A stretch of DNA of 64,000 nucleotides from Marinobacter fonticola (lineage in GTDB: Bacteria > Pseudomonadota > Gammaproteobacteria > Pseudomonadales > Oleiphilaceae): the NCBI RefSeq assembly GCF_008122265.1, contig NZ_CP043042.1:1364001-1428000 (forward strand). Reading direction: 5' to 3'. This document shows, piece by piece, positions 54,775 to 64,000 of the stretch. Made by a program: the position numbers and the translations under genes. The notes under the pieces were generated by a model, which was given only the letters and a program-made list of their open reading frames with translations, did no database searches and was not told where the DNA came from. Each line of letters opens with the position of its first letter. Positions within the stretch are counted from its first letter, which is position 1.

Positions 54775-55767
54775 TCACTCTTCGCGGCTGGGCGGCGCCA
54801 TGAATTCCGGTCCGACCGGGTCCTTGATGTGCTCGGCCAGGATCGCGTCGATGGCTTTCATGTCCTCGCCGGAGAGGGACCAGCCCTCGACATTGCTGAC
54901 CGGATCCAATTGGTCCGGACGACGCGCGCCCCAAAGGGCCGTCGTCACCCCTTCCTGATCGATCAACCAGCGCAGGGCGAGGGACAGGACGGATTTGCCA
55001 TAGTTGCTTTCGGCGTAGTCCTGCAGGGCCGCTACCGCGTTCAGGTACTGTTCGAAACGCTCGCCCTGGAATTTGGGGTCGTTGTTGCGTAGGTCGTCGC
55101 CCTCGAACTCACTCTCTTTGCTCATCTTGCCGGTGAGCAACCCGCGGCAGAGGCCGCCGTAGGTGATGGTGGCAAGGCCTTTGTCGCGGCAGTAGGGCAG
55201 GATGTCGTTCTCGATGCCGCGCTCAAACAGATTATAGGGTGGCTGGAGGCTGTGCAGTGGCGCGAATTTCTGGAACTCATCCATCTCCTCGGGGGTGAAA
55301 TTACTGACGCCGACCGCCCGGATCTTGCCATCCTTCAGCAACTTCTCCACAGCTCGCGCGGTTTCCTCCATCGGGGTTACCGGGTCCGGCCAGTGAATCT
55401 GATAGATATCGATTGTGTCGGTTTGCAGGCGACGTAGGGAATCCTCGACTTCCCGCTGGATGCGTTCGGCGCGGGCGTCACGCCATACGCTCTCATCGTC
55501 GTTCCAATTCATGGCGACCTTGGTGGCTAAGACCACTTGATCGCGACGACCGCCGGCGAGCGCTTTGCCGACGATTTCTTCGGAGCGACCAAAGCCATAC
55601 ACGGGCGCGGTGTCGATGAGTTTGATACCCTTGTCGATCGCGGTGTGGATGGTGTCGATCGAGTCGGACTCGTCCGTGCCACCCCACATCCAGCCGCCAA
55701 TGGCCCAAGTGCCAAGGCCGACAGGTGTGACTTCAATGTCCGTATTACCAAACTTGCGCGTTTTCAT
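54775..55767 (-). CDS. Aldo/keto reductase
   Basis: 330-residue NADPH-dependent oxidoreductase of the (beta/alpha)8 AKR fold. Catalytic-site motifs: DTAPVYGFGRSEE (Asp and Tyr), VLATKVAMNW (Lys) and IYQIHWPD (His), then the cofactor-binding ALWGARRPDQL near the C-terminus. It resembles AKR11/YqkF-like general stress reductases. GGGAGGCGCC precedes the ATG. Monocistronic, as far as can be seen. Confidence 0.92.
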   Translation of the reverse strand: MKTRKFGNTDIEVTPVGLGTWAIGGWMWGGTDESDSIDTIHTAIDKGIKLIDTAPVYGFGRSEEIVGKALAGGRRDQVVLATKVAMNWNDDESVWRDARAERIQREVEDSLRRLQTDTIDIYQIHWPDPVTPMEETARAVEKLLKDGKIRAVGVSNFTPEEMDEFQKFAPLHSLQPPYNLFERGIENDILPYCRDKGLATITYGGLCRGLLTGKMSKESEFEGDDLRNNDPKFQGERFEQYLNAVAALQDYAESNYGKSVLSLALRWLIDQEGVTTALWGARRPDQLDPVSNVEGWSLSGEDMKAIDAILAEHIKDPVGPEFMAPPSREE

Positions 55768-56320
55768 GGCGCCTCCCTTTCAGCGTCAATCGATCAGTGT
55801 CAATCGTTGGCTCAGACCAATCGATGTGTGTCGTACTGACTTGCAGCAGTTGAATACCACACTGCCTTTTAACGAAAGTGTTCTAACGAGGTGTTGCCGG
55901 GCACTGTCGTGAGGGCGGATAGGCCTTGAATCATCAGGCCGGCCGATCACACGTTCTTTATATGTCGTTTGTTTTTGAATGAGGTGTCATTTGATTCTGG
56001 AGAGGGGATTGCTGTAGTTCAATGGCACAAAGGTGACCGTCCGGAAAGGTGGGAAGGTTGGAAGGGGGCGCACGGCCATACCTATCGCTCTCAAAACGTT
56101 CTAAAAATTGTTTTACTCAAACTATACTCATTTAATTTCAATGAATTAGCGTTTAATAATTAGAGTTTTTATATTCTTTAACAGTTCTGTCGCCAATTGT
56201 TACGCACCAAAAATGAATTTCTGTTAACTTTTAGCCATGCAGCCGCTGCGCAAGCAGGGAAGCGCGTTGGGTGCTATGCCTATCGCGTCATCATGGAATA
56301 GATAGTTGCAGGGTAAACGC
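55768..56320. other. Intergenic region upstream of the yjgN-like gene
   Basis: 553 bp between divergent genes. It contains an AT-rich stretch (about 56100-56220) suited to promoters and no supported gene. No clear operator was recognised. Confidence 0.6.
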
Positions 56321-57736
56321 ATGACAACAGAGCTATACCGTATTCAGTTCGCCGGCGAGACGCTGGAGGGTTTCGAAACGGAACAGGTCAAGGAAAACCT
56401 CCAAACGCTCTTCAGGATTTCCAGCGAACGTGTCGATTTATTCGACGGCACGATCCGCACGCTTAAAACCGATCTCTCGTGGGATGAGGCCAATCGCTAC
56501 CGTGACCACCTGGTCAAGGCCGGCGCCGATACTCAGGTGGTACCGATAGCCGCACCTCAGTCTGTCGCCGAGCCTAAGCCTGCCGGCGAGGCGAAGGCGT
56601 CCCCGTCACTGTCGATGGCGCCTCTGGAGACGAACAACGAGACTGGTGCGGATGCGGCCTCCACAGAGTCGCAAGCGCCGCCTGTCACACCGGCAAGCGC
56701 AGCGGGCCGTCCCGAAGCCCGGCGCTCCACAGCCCAGCCGGTAGAAGCCGGACGCCTACGTGAATCCCGTGTTGAGTTTACCGGTAAGGGCGGGGAATAC
56801 TTCGGCATCTGGATCGTCAATATTCTGCTAACCATTGCCACCCTCGGCATCTATTCGGCCTGGGCGACCGTGCGCAATAATCAATACTTCTACGGTAATA
56901 CCCGCCTCGACAATGCCAGCTTTCAGTATCTGGCGAGTCCCATCACCATCCTCAAGGGGCGTTTGCTGGCCTTGGCGATCCTGGTGGTTTATGTGGTGAT
57001 CTCCGAACTCTTCCCGGAAGCGGCCGTGGCGCTGGCGGTCGGTTTCATTTTTATCATTCCGTGGATCGTCATTCGGTCGCTACGCTTCCGTGCGGTGAAT
57101 AGCGCCTACCGTAACGTTCGCTTCGATTTCGAGGGTCGATACGCCGAAGCCTTGATGGTGACGTTTATCTGGCCGTTGCTGAACGTGTTTGCGCTCTTGC
57201 TGCTAACGCCTTTTGTCGTCCTCAAAACGCACCGTTTCATTGCCCACGGCAGTCGTTTCGGCACCACGTCCTTTGCTCTGAACATGATGCCGGGCCAGTA
57301 CTACGGCTTCTTCGGCAAAGGTATCCTGCTGGGTCTGGCGTTCGCTCTGGTGGCGTGGATCGCCGGCGAACTGTTCCATCCGGTCGTAGGCTTGCTGATC
57401 ATGGGCGCCGGTTACATCGCGGTATTCGGTTATTTCATGGCCGGCGTGTCCAACCTGTTCCTCAACGGTCTGTCGCTGGATGGCCACACGTTCTCCTCGG
57501 AGCTGCAGCCGGGCCAGATGATCTGGATCTATATGAGCAACAGCCTCCTGGTCATGCTGACGCTGGGACTGTTCACGCCCTGGGCCAAAGTACGCATGGC
57601 TCGGTATCGCGCTTCCCGTACGGCGATGATCGTGGATGGAGATCTGAACCACTTCGTAGCCGCCGAGGATAAACGCGCCAGCGCCCTAGGTCAGGAAATG
57701 GGAGACGCTTTCGACGTCGGTCTCGCGGCATTTTGA
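56321..57736 (+). CDS. YjgN-family (DUF898) membrane protein
   Basis: 471 residues. Residues 1-150 are soluble, with ELYRIQFAGETLEGF and a Pro/Ala-rich low-complexity linker. The rest is DUF898: eight to nine helices with the repeated motifs IYSAWATVRNNQYFYGNTRLD and LFTPWAKVRMARYRASRT. Function unknown; YjgN proteins commonly precede an M48 protease gene, as here. It overlaps the protease gene by one base. The N-terminal domain is longer than in E. coli YjgN. Confidence 0.85.
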   Translation: MTTELYRIQFAGETLEGFETEQVKENLQTLFRISSERVDLFDGTIRTLKTDLSWDEANRYRDHLVKAGADTQVVPIAAPQSVAEPKPAGEAKASPSLSMAPLETNNETGADAASTESQAPPVTPASAAGRPEARRSTAQPVEAGRLRESRVEFTGKGGEYFGIWIVNILLTIATLGIYSAWATVRNNQYFYGNTRLDNASFQYLASPITILKGRLLALAILVVYVVISELFPEAAVALAVGFIFIIPWIVIRSLRFRAVNSAYRNVRFDFEGRYAEALMVTFIWPLLNVFALLLLTPFVVLKTHRFIAHGSRFGTTSFALNMMPGQYYGFFGKGILLGLAFALVAWIAGELFHPVVGLLIMGAGYIAVFGYFMAGVSNLFLNGLSLDGHTFSSELQPGQMIWIYMSNSLLVMLTLGLFTPWAKVRMARYRASRTAMIVDGDLNHFVAAEDKRASALGQEMGDAFDVGLAAF

Positions 57737-58839
57737 TGCAGCTGCAAGGCGATTTTTATACAGGCGCGGCCTCTCGTCGGCGAGAGGCCCGTCTCGTCCT
57801 GGCCGGCGAGAGACTGTGCCTGCAGTGCGATGGTAAAGATCGGGTTTTGGGCTGGTCCGAGATCACGGTTTCGCCCCGGGTGGGCAATACGCCGCGATAT
57901 CTGTACCTGCCCGGCGGCGGTGTTTTTGAAACCGCGGACAACGATAGCGTCGATGCCTTCGTTCAGGCATTCGATCCGGGGTTGATGGCCGGTTTCGTAC
58001 ACCGGCTGGAGAATCACCTCGGCCTTATCCTGATCGGGACGGTGTTCACCGTCCTCGTGACGTTATTCGTTTTTTTCTACGGCGTTCCCTGGACCTCGAA
58101 GGTGGTGGCCGATCTGATACCACAATCGGTCAGAGCGGAAGTCAGTGCGTCTACTCTGGAATCCATGGATGGCCGTTGGCTCTCGCCTACGGCACTGCCC
58201 CAGGAGGTGCAGGCGCGAGTAAGAAACCACTTCGCCCCGATGCTCGGGCTCTACCCGGATTTGTCCCTGAAGGTGGAGTTTCGTAGTAGCGAGTATATCG
58301 ATGCCAACGCCATGGCCCTGCCGGACGGCACCATCATCTTTACCGATGAGATGGTGACGCTGGCCGAGAATGACGACCAATTACTGGCGGTCCTGGCCCA
58401 TGAAATCGGCCACGTCGCCCACAACCATGGCATGACCGGGGTGGTCCAATCGTCTCTGGTGTTCTGGCTGGCGGTAGTGATGACCGGCGACTTATCCGCT
58501 TTTGCCGATACGACGGTGGGCGCGCCTGCGGTACTGATGACGTTGGCATATTCGCGGGACATGGAACGCGAGGCGGATACTTACGCACTGGAACTGATGC
58601 AGGCGGAAGACCTCGCGCCCATTCACTTCGTCAACTTGATGCGCCGACTGGAAGCCAGCCATGACGGGCCGAACGAAGAGGCCGAGAGCAAGGGAGAAGG
58701 TAGAAAGGGTGAAGGTCGTAAAGAGCGTGGTGCTAAAATCGGGGATGAAGGTGACTGGCTGTCAGGCCTGAGGAGCCTTATGTCGTCCCATCCCATGACC
58801 GAAGAGCGCATTGAGCGCTTCGAGAACGCGGCCCGCTGA
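57736..58839 (+). CDS. M48 family metalloprotease
   Basis: 367 residues. A short cytoplasmic domain, a helix at about 95-118 (LGLILIGTVFTVLVTLFVFF), then a protease domain with the zinc motif LAHEIGHVAHNH and the third ligand region READTYALELM. A charged Lys/Gly/Glu-rich insert (EAESKGEGRKGEGRKERG) precedes a SSHPMTEERI motif typical of BepA/LoiP-like M48 members. Co-translated with the DUF898 protein; substrate unknown. Confidence 0.9.
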   Translation: MQLQGDFYTGAASRRREARLVLAGERLCLQCDGKDRVLGWSEITVSPRVGNTPRYLYLPGGGVFETADNDSVDAFVQAFDPGLMAGFVHRLENHLGLILIGTVFTVLVTLFVFFYGVPWTSKVVADLIPQSVRAEVSASTLESMDGRWLSPTALPQEVQARVRNHFAPMLGLYPDLSLKVEFRSSEYIDANAMALPDGTIIFTDEMVTLAENDDQLLAVLAHEIGHVAHNHGMTGVVQSSLVFWLAVVMTGDLSAFADTTVGAPAVLMTLAYSRDMEREADTYALELMQAEDLAPIHFVNLMRRLEASHDGPNEEAESKGEGRKGEGRKERGAKIGDEGDWLSGLRSLMSSHPMTEERIERFENAAR

Positions 58840-58850
58840 TGGGCCGCTTT
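58828..58850. terminator. Hairpin at the end of the M48 gene
   Basis: GCGGCCC and GGGCCGC enclose GCTGAT and the stop codon, followed by TTT. It lies between the convergent protease and FHA genes and may end transcription from both sides. Confidence 0.5.
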
Positions 58851-58878
58851 GCCGCTGGCTGGGTATCGGTATCCGGCG

Positions 58879-59232
58879 TCACTCCTCCAGGATAAACGCG
58901 GTCTTTTCCAGGGCGTTCTCGTCCTCGTCGACGAAGCGGAACAGGTTCCACCCTACGCGCACGATGTCGTTGTTGTTCAGTCGCTGGCGCTCGGTGAGGC
59001 GGATATCGTTGACGAACGTGCCGTTGGTGCTGTTGTTGTCCGTGACGAAATGATCGATGGTCCCTTCCAAGTAAGCGTTGGATTCGACATCGATATAAGC
59101 ATGGCGGCTACTGACGGAGATTTCGTCGATCTGTATGTCGTTCTCTGGATGCCGGCCGATAAGGACGCGGGGGCCGTCTAACTCAAAGGTCGTGACCACC
59201 AGGTTATCGACCAGTTGGGAAAGCGCTGCCAT
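58879..59232 (-). CDS. FHA-domain protein
   Basis: 117 residues, essentially one forkhead-associated domain: VLIGRHPENDIQI, VSSRHAYIDV and NSTNGTFVND are the phosphothreonine-binding loops. It binds phospho-Thr peptides, so it is a natural reader for the kinase encoded two genes upstream. Only one base separates it from the phosphatase gene. No membrane segment is present. Confidence 0.9.
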   Translation of the reverse strand: MAALSQLVDNLVVTTFELDGPRVLIGRHPENDIQIDEISVSSRHAYIDVESNAYLEGTIDHFVTDNNSTNGTFVNDIRLTERQRLNNNDIVRVGWNLFRFVDEDENALEKTAFILEE

Positions 59233-59233
59233 G

Positions 59234-59979
59234 TCATGACTCCTTAAGAATAAGTACGACGGACACGTTGTCCGCTGCCTGGTTGTCGAGACTGGTACTC
59301 ACCAGTGCCTCAGCCTGTTGTCGCAGGGGTTGGCCGGTATTCATCACCGGGGGCCAGTCGGCTTCGGGAACGGCGTCGGTGAGGCCGTCTGAACATAGAA
59401 TCAAACGGTCACCGCGTTCCAGCCTGACTCGCGTCAGGCTTGGCATCGCTTGATCGGTGGAGCCGAGGGCCTGGGTTAGAACATTGCGGAAAGGCATGCG
59501 GGGGGCTTCCGCCTCGGTGATGCTGCCGTCGTCGATCATGTTCTGTACGACGGAGTCGTCCCGGGTTTTCAACAACAGTTCATCGCCATTGAGGTAATAG
59601 CAGCGAGAGTCGCCGATATGGGCGATCAATGCGTTATCCCCCTGGACCCAACTCATCACCACTGTGGTCCCCATATTGCCCAAAGCGGCATCTTCCTCAC
59701 GCAGCGCCTGGATTTGCTCGTTAGCCTGGTCGATGGCTTCGCGCACGGCTTGCACCTGTTGTGCGTCCGGCGTCGACTGGTTGACCAGCGGCGCCAGGAG
59801 CTGGGTAATCACGTTGACTGCCACCTGGCTGGCAATTTCGCCGCCTTTATAGCCCCCCATACCGTCCGCGACGATGCCTAAGGCGCGGGTGCCGTCGGGG
59901 GAGACGTGCCAGGCAATAGCGTCCTGGTTGCTGACCCGGCGGGTGCCGATGTCGGTCATTCCGGTTGCGATAAATGTCA

Positions 59980-59980
<1 letters not shown>
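59234..59980 (-). CDS. PP2C-type serine/threonine protein phosphatase
   Basis: 248 residues of the PPM family: ISNQDAIAW (metal Asp), GIVADGMGGYKGGEIAS, IGDSRCYY, LCSDGLTD and the terminal DNVSVVLI, all of the metal and phosphate motifs. AAGGAGG precedes the ATG. It overlaps the kinase stop by one base, so the three genes form a translationally coupled write-erase-read module. Confidence 0.93.
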
Positions 59981-61641
<1,661 letters not shown>

Positions 61642-62146
61642 CACTCCGTTAAAAGATGTAAACCGCCTGATCGGAGTTTAGGAACGTAACTGGCCGGGGA
61701 ATATAGGAAGTTCTTGGCTTTTTGTAAGTGAATGTTGTGGTCTCGTGGTGATGGCGACCGAGAGCCGGAAAACCGAGGCTTGGTGGGCAGCCTTAGAGGG
61801 CGCCTGGACTTTATTTCGAGCCATACGTCTTTGCGCTCGGAAAGGCCCGACTATCGACTGACTATGACGTTTATATGAATTGACTATGACATTAGTTTGA
61901 TGAGTTGGTTAAGCTTTTAGCGTACACGTGTACTCTATAGAATGTGATGTTAGCGTAACCTGTGAAATTGTGCGGTAGGGTGTATGCTGAATGCATAAAA
62001 TCGTATTTGAGGGTACGGGTTTGCCCCGGCCTGAGCGCGGATGCTAGCTTCGCAGCACATGCATTAGGTGACTGCAGTTTGCAGTAGTGTGCGTAGCATC
62101 GCCGACTCCAGGTTCTTAAGCTTTCACGGAAAATCGAGGATAGGGT
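61642..62146. other. Intergenic region upstream of the desaturase gene
   Basis: 505 bp between divergent genes, AT-rich on average. It holds a direct repeat TGACTATGAC at 61859 and 61881 (22 bp apart) and probably the desaturase promoter. A 255-residue open frame on the minus strand overlaps the desaturase gene and is rejected. Confidence 0.6.
61859..61890 (+). repeat. 22-bp-spaced direct repeat TGACTATGAC
   Basis: Two exact 10-bp copies start 22 bp apart, two helical turns, within AT-rich DNA about 260 bp before the desaturase start. They could be a tandem regulator site; no factor is known. Confidence 0.45.
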
Positions 62147-63115
62147 ATGAACGTGGCTATGGCCCCGAGCAAGAAAACCGAGGCACTGGGTGCACTGGAG
62201 CCCCTGGTCGAGGAACTGATGGCCCGGCATCTGAAAGAGCGCAAGCTCTGGATGCCCAGCGAGTTTGTTCCGGCCAGCGAACAGATGTCCGGTGAAGAAC
62301 TCAAGGAGCTTGACGATCTGCGAGAACGCGCCAGAGGGCTGCCGGACCCGGTGCGGGTATCGCTGGCACTCAACCTGTTGACCGAGGAAGGACTGCCGCA
62401 CTTCCATCGTTTGATTGCTGTCCATCTTGGCAGCGAGAATGCGTGGTCGCGCTGGAACTTCCTTTGGACGGCGGAAGAGGATCGTCATGGTTGTGCGTTG
62501 CACGATTATGTGCGCGATACGCGACTGTTCGATATGAAGGCCTTCGAGTATCTGCAATACCAGTATATCGAAGCGGGGTTTGATCCCGAGTGGCACGGCG
62601 ATCCCTATCAATTGCTCGCCTATACGAGCCTGCAAGAGCGTGCCACCCAGGCCGCCCACGCGAATACCGGCAAGCTGGCCGCAAAATACGATCCCACCAT
62701 CCAGCGCTTATTGGGGCATATCGCTGCGGACGAGTCTCGGCATTTCCGCTTCTACCGCGATGCGTTCCGTGGCCTGTTGGAAATCGACAGCACAGGTGCG
62801 ATGCAGTCCGCCCTGAAGGTGATGCCGCGTCTAGCGATGCCGGGCCACACGATTGCCGGCTATGGCGATATGGCTGATGTTGTCCACCGTTCCGGCATTT
62901 ATGGACCAAGAGATTACCGCAAGGTGGTGGAAGAATGCCTGGATAACTGGGGGATTGCCGACCTCACACCGACGGATGCCGCCGGTCGCGAAGCTCAGGA
63001 GAAAATGATGGCCGTGCCGGCCCGGCTGGACAAGCTCGCAGGCTTGCTTGAGCGTCGAATGCGCAGTAAGAGTTTCTCGTTCGACTTTGTCTACCAGCGG
63101 ACGATGGACTTCTGA
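62147..63115 (+). CDS. Acyl-ACP desaturase (soluble, diiron)
   Basis: 322 residues of the fatty-acid desaturase type 2 family. Diiron ligands are seen as EEG (LLTEEGLPHFH), EEDRHG, the Glu of QERAT and ADESRH, in the order expected. The N-terminus lacks a signal or membrane segment. It would introduce a double bond into acyl-ACP or acyl-CoA with reduced ferredoxin or a similar donor. A well-conserved member, not an integral-membrane desaturase. The electron donor is not encoded nearby. Confidence 0.9.
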   Translation: MNVAMAPSKKTEALGALEPLVEELMARHLKERKLWMPSEFVPASEQMSGEELKELDDLRERARGLPDPVRVSLALNLLTEEGLPHFHRLIAVHLGSENAWSRWNFLWTAEEDRHGCALHDYVRDTRLFDMKAFEYLQYQYIEAGFDPEWHGDPYQLLAYTSLQERATQAAHANTGKLAAKYDPTIQRLLGHIAADESRHFRFYRDAFRGLLEIDSTGAMQSALKVMPRLAMPGHTIAGYGDMADVVHRSGIYGPRDYRKVVEECLDNWGIADLTPTDAAGREAQEKMMAVPARLDKLAGLLERRMRSKSFSFDFVYQRTMDF

Positions 63116-63136
63116 ACCGTCTGCTCTGCTGATATT

Positions 63137-63164
63137 GAGTGCGGGGCTTGTTGGCCTCGCACTC
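63137..63164 (+). terminator. Possible hairpin after the desaturase gene
   Basis: GAGTGCG and CGCACTC enclose a further GGC/GCC pairing. The stem is good but no T-run follows, so intrinsic termination is doubtful. Confidence 0.4.
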
Positions 63165-63325
63165 AAGCCCTTGCCACTCAAATCGAATCAAATCCCCATT
63201 CACGGCACCTATAGCGAAAATAAACCCGCGATACTCACGCCTATCCTCACGGCGATGCTACTTTCAGAGCCTGAACCTCTCTTTTAAATGCCATAGGATC
63301 ACTTCAGGGACCAGGGAGACGCATC

Positions 63326-64000
63326 GTGGTTGATTTCAGCATGGCGATTGGCGGTTTACGGGTGCCGTATCCAATCATTCAGGCGCCGATGGTCGGCGTA
63401 TCGACGCCGGAGTTGGCTGCAGCGGTATCCAATGCCGGTGGCCTGGGATCGATCGGTGTTGGGGGCAGTACTGTCGACGCGGCACGCAAGGCGATTGAGC
63501 ATACCCACCAACTGACAGCCAAGCCGTTTAACGTCAACGTTTTCTGTCATCGGCCAGCTCAGGCGGACAATGAGCGGGAGGCGGATTGGCTCAGCTATCT
63601 CCAGCCATTTTTTGACGAATTTGGGGGCGAAGCGCCGGCAAGTCTGAAAGCGCCCTATCCCAGTTTTGTAGAAAGTCGACCTATGCTAGACCTGCTGCTG
63701 GAAACCCGGCCGGCGATGGTGAGCTTTCACTTCGGACTGCCGGATCAGGCGTGGATCGACGAACTAAAAGCCTCCGGCATCACGCTGGTAGCGACGGCTA
63801 CGAACTTGGCTGAAGCCTACCGGATTCAGGATGCGGGGCTGGCAGGTATTGTTGCCCAGGGACGGGAGGCTGGCGGTCATAGCGGCGTGTTCGAGCCTGG
63901 CCGGGATGATCCCGATTTGGGGACCTTGCCCTTGGTGCGTTTGATCGCGGCGCAGTGCGAGCTGCCGGTGATCGCCGCAGGTGGCATCATGGACGGGCGT
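63326..64000 (+). CDS. Nitronate monooxygenase (3' end missing)
   Basis: 225 residues run off the window edge, starting at GTG with GGGAGAC upstream (an ATG five codons later is possible). The N-terminus [27 protein letters not shown] is the FMN-binding strand of the TIM-barrel family. [28 protein letters not shown] and GREAGGHSG (with the catalytic His region) follow, and AAGGIMDGR is the last FMN-phosphate motif. It oxidises alkyl nitronates such as propionate-3-nitronate or detoxifies them. Confidence 0.9.
   Translation, partial: MVDFSMAIGGLRVPYPIIQAPMVGVSTPELAAAVSNAGGLGSIGVGGSTVDAARKAIEHTHQLTAKPFNVNVFCHRPAQADNEREADWLSYLQPFFDEFGGEAPASLKAPYPSFVESRPMLDLLLETRPAMVSFHFGLPDQAWIDELKASGITLVATATNLAEAYRIQDAGLAGIVAQGREAGGHSGVFEPGRDDPDLGTLPLVRLIAAQCELPVIAAGGIMDGR

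Noticed and set aside
61892-62659. 255-residue minus-strand gene before the desaturase
   Set aside because: It overlaps the desaturase coding region antisense and shows no motif or ribosome site.

Overview
The window looks like chromosomal DNA from a moderately GC-rich, probably marine or halotolerant, gammaproteobacterium. This is inferred from family content (TctABC with a CitA/CitB-type two-component system, CopAB, ACR3/ArsH/ArsJ, MerF/MerA, acyl-ACP desaturase, YjgN/M48) and from tight operon packing; no rRNA or tRNA gene was seen to anchor the taxonomy. Most of it reads as housekeeping or accessory genes around a large metal-resistance region.

Layout. 1-3205: 3' end of a sigma-54 activator, an SDR oxidoreductase, a PrxQ-like peroxiredoxin and an orphan PEP-CTERM protein. 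3570-9108: a tripartite tricarboxylate transporter (tctCBA) divergent from its likely histidine kinase and response regulator. 9109-16701: an accessory strip with two toxin-antitoxin modules, a REP-associated tyrosine transposase (RAYT) and five unrelated small genes (DehI-like, nucleotidyltransferase-fold, VOC, DUF899, membrane protein). Copies of one REP/MITE-like repeat punctuate it. 16702-21496: an arsenic operon of an ArsC-ArsR fusion, ACR3, ArsH, GAPDH and ArsJ, so both arsenite efflux and the 1-arseno-3-phosphoglycerate route. 21537-25726: a YkoF-like protein, a sulfatase-fold membrane protein, ThpR, an outer-membrane beta-barrel and a CAP-domain protein.

25802-34079 (minus strand) is the most unusual part. 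It is an eight-gene operon encoding a complete complex-I-like membrane arm (NuoA, H, J, K, L, M, N) plus one 421-residue protein that I read as a fused, degenerate NuoB-NuoD. That protein lacks the cluster N2 cysteines, and no NuoC, E, F, G or I is present. On sequence alone it looks like a redox-crippled or redox-free relative of complex I.

34322-46614: a two-component system divergent from a copper cluster (cupredoxin, CopA with Met/His repeats, CopB, two c-type cytochromes, Met-rich peptide, DUF411 protein, BNR propeller). A sulfur sub-cluster lies inside it (MBL-rhodanese fusion and two half-size YeeE/YedE proteins). 46655-48956: a minimal mercury operon merR / merF-merA. 49125-53203: a MerR-controlled operon of an HMA chaperone, a CcdA-like protein, a P1B-ATPase with an unusual YPC motif, a CGHC mini-thioredoxin and its own MerR regulator. 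53608-64000: a small exported peptide, a lytic transglycosylase, an aldo/keto reductase, YjgN plus M48 protease, an STPK/PP2C/FHA signalling operon, an acyl-ACP desaturase and the 5' part of a nitronate monooxygenase.

Together the window encodes stepwise detoxification of As, Cu and Hg. Each system has its own regulator and recognisable operator, with a putative ion-translocating complex lodged between the arsenic and copper blocks. Start sites were chosen from Shine-Dalgarno spacing and family N-termini. All family assignments come from reading motifs, not database searches.
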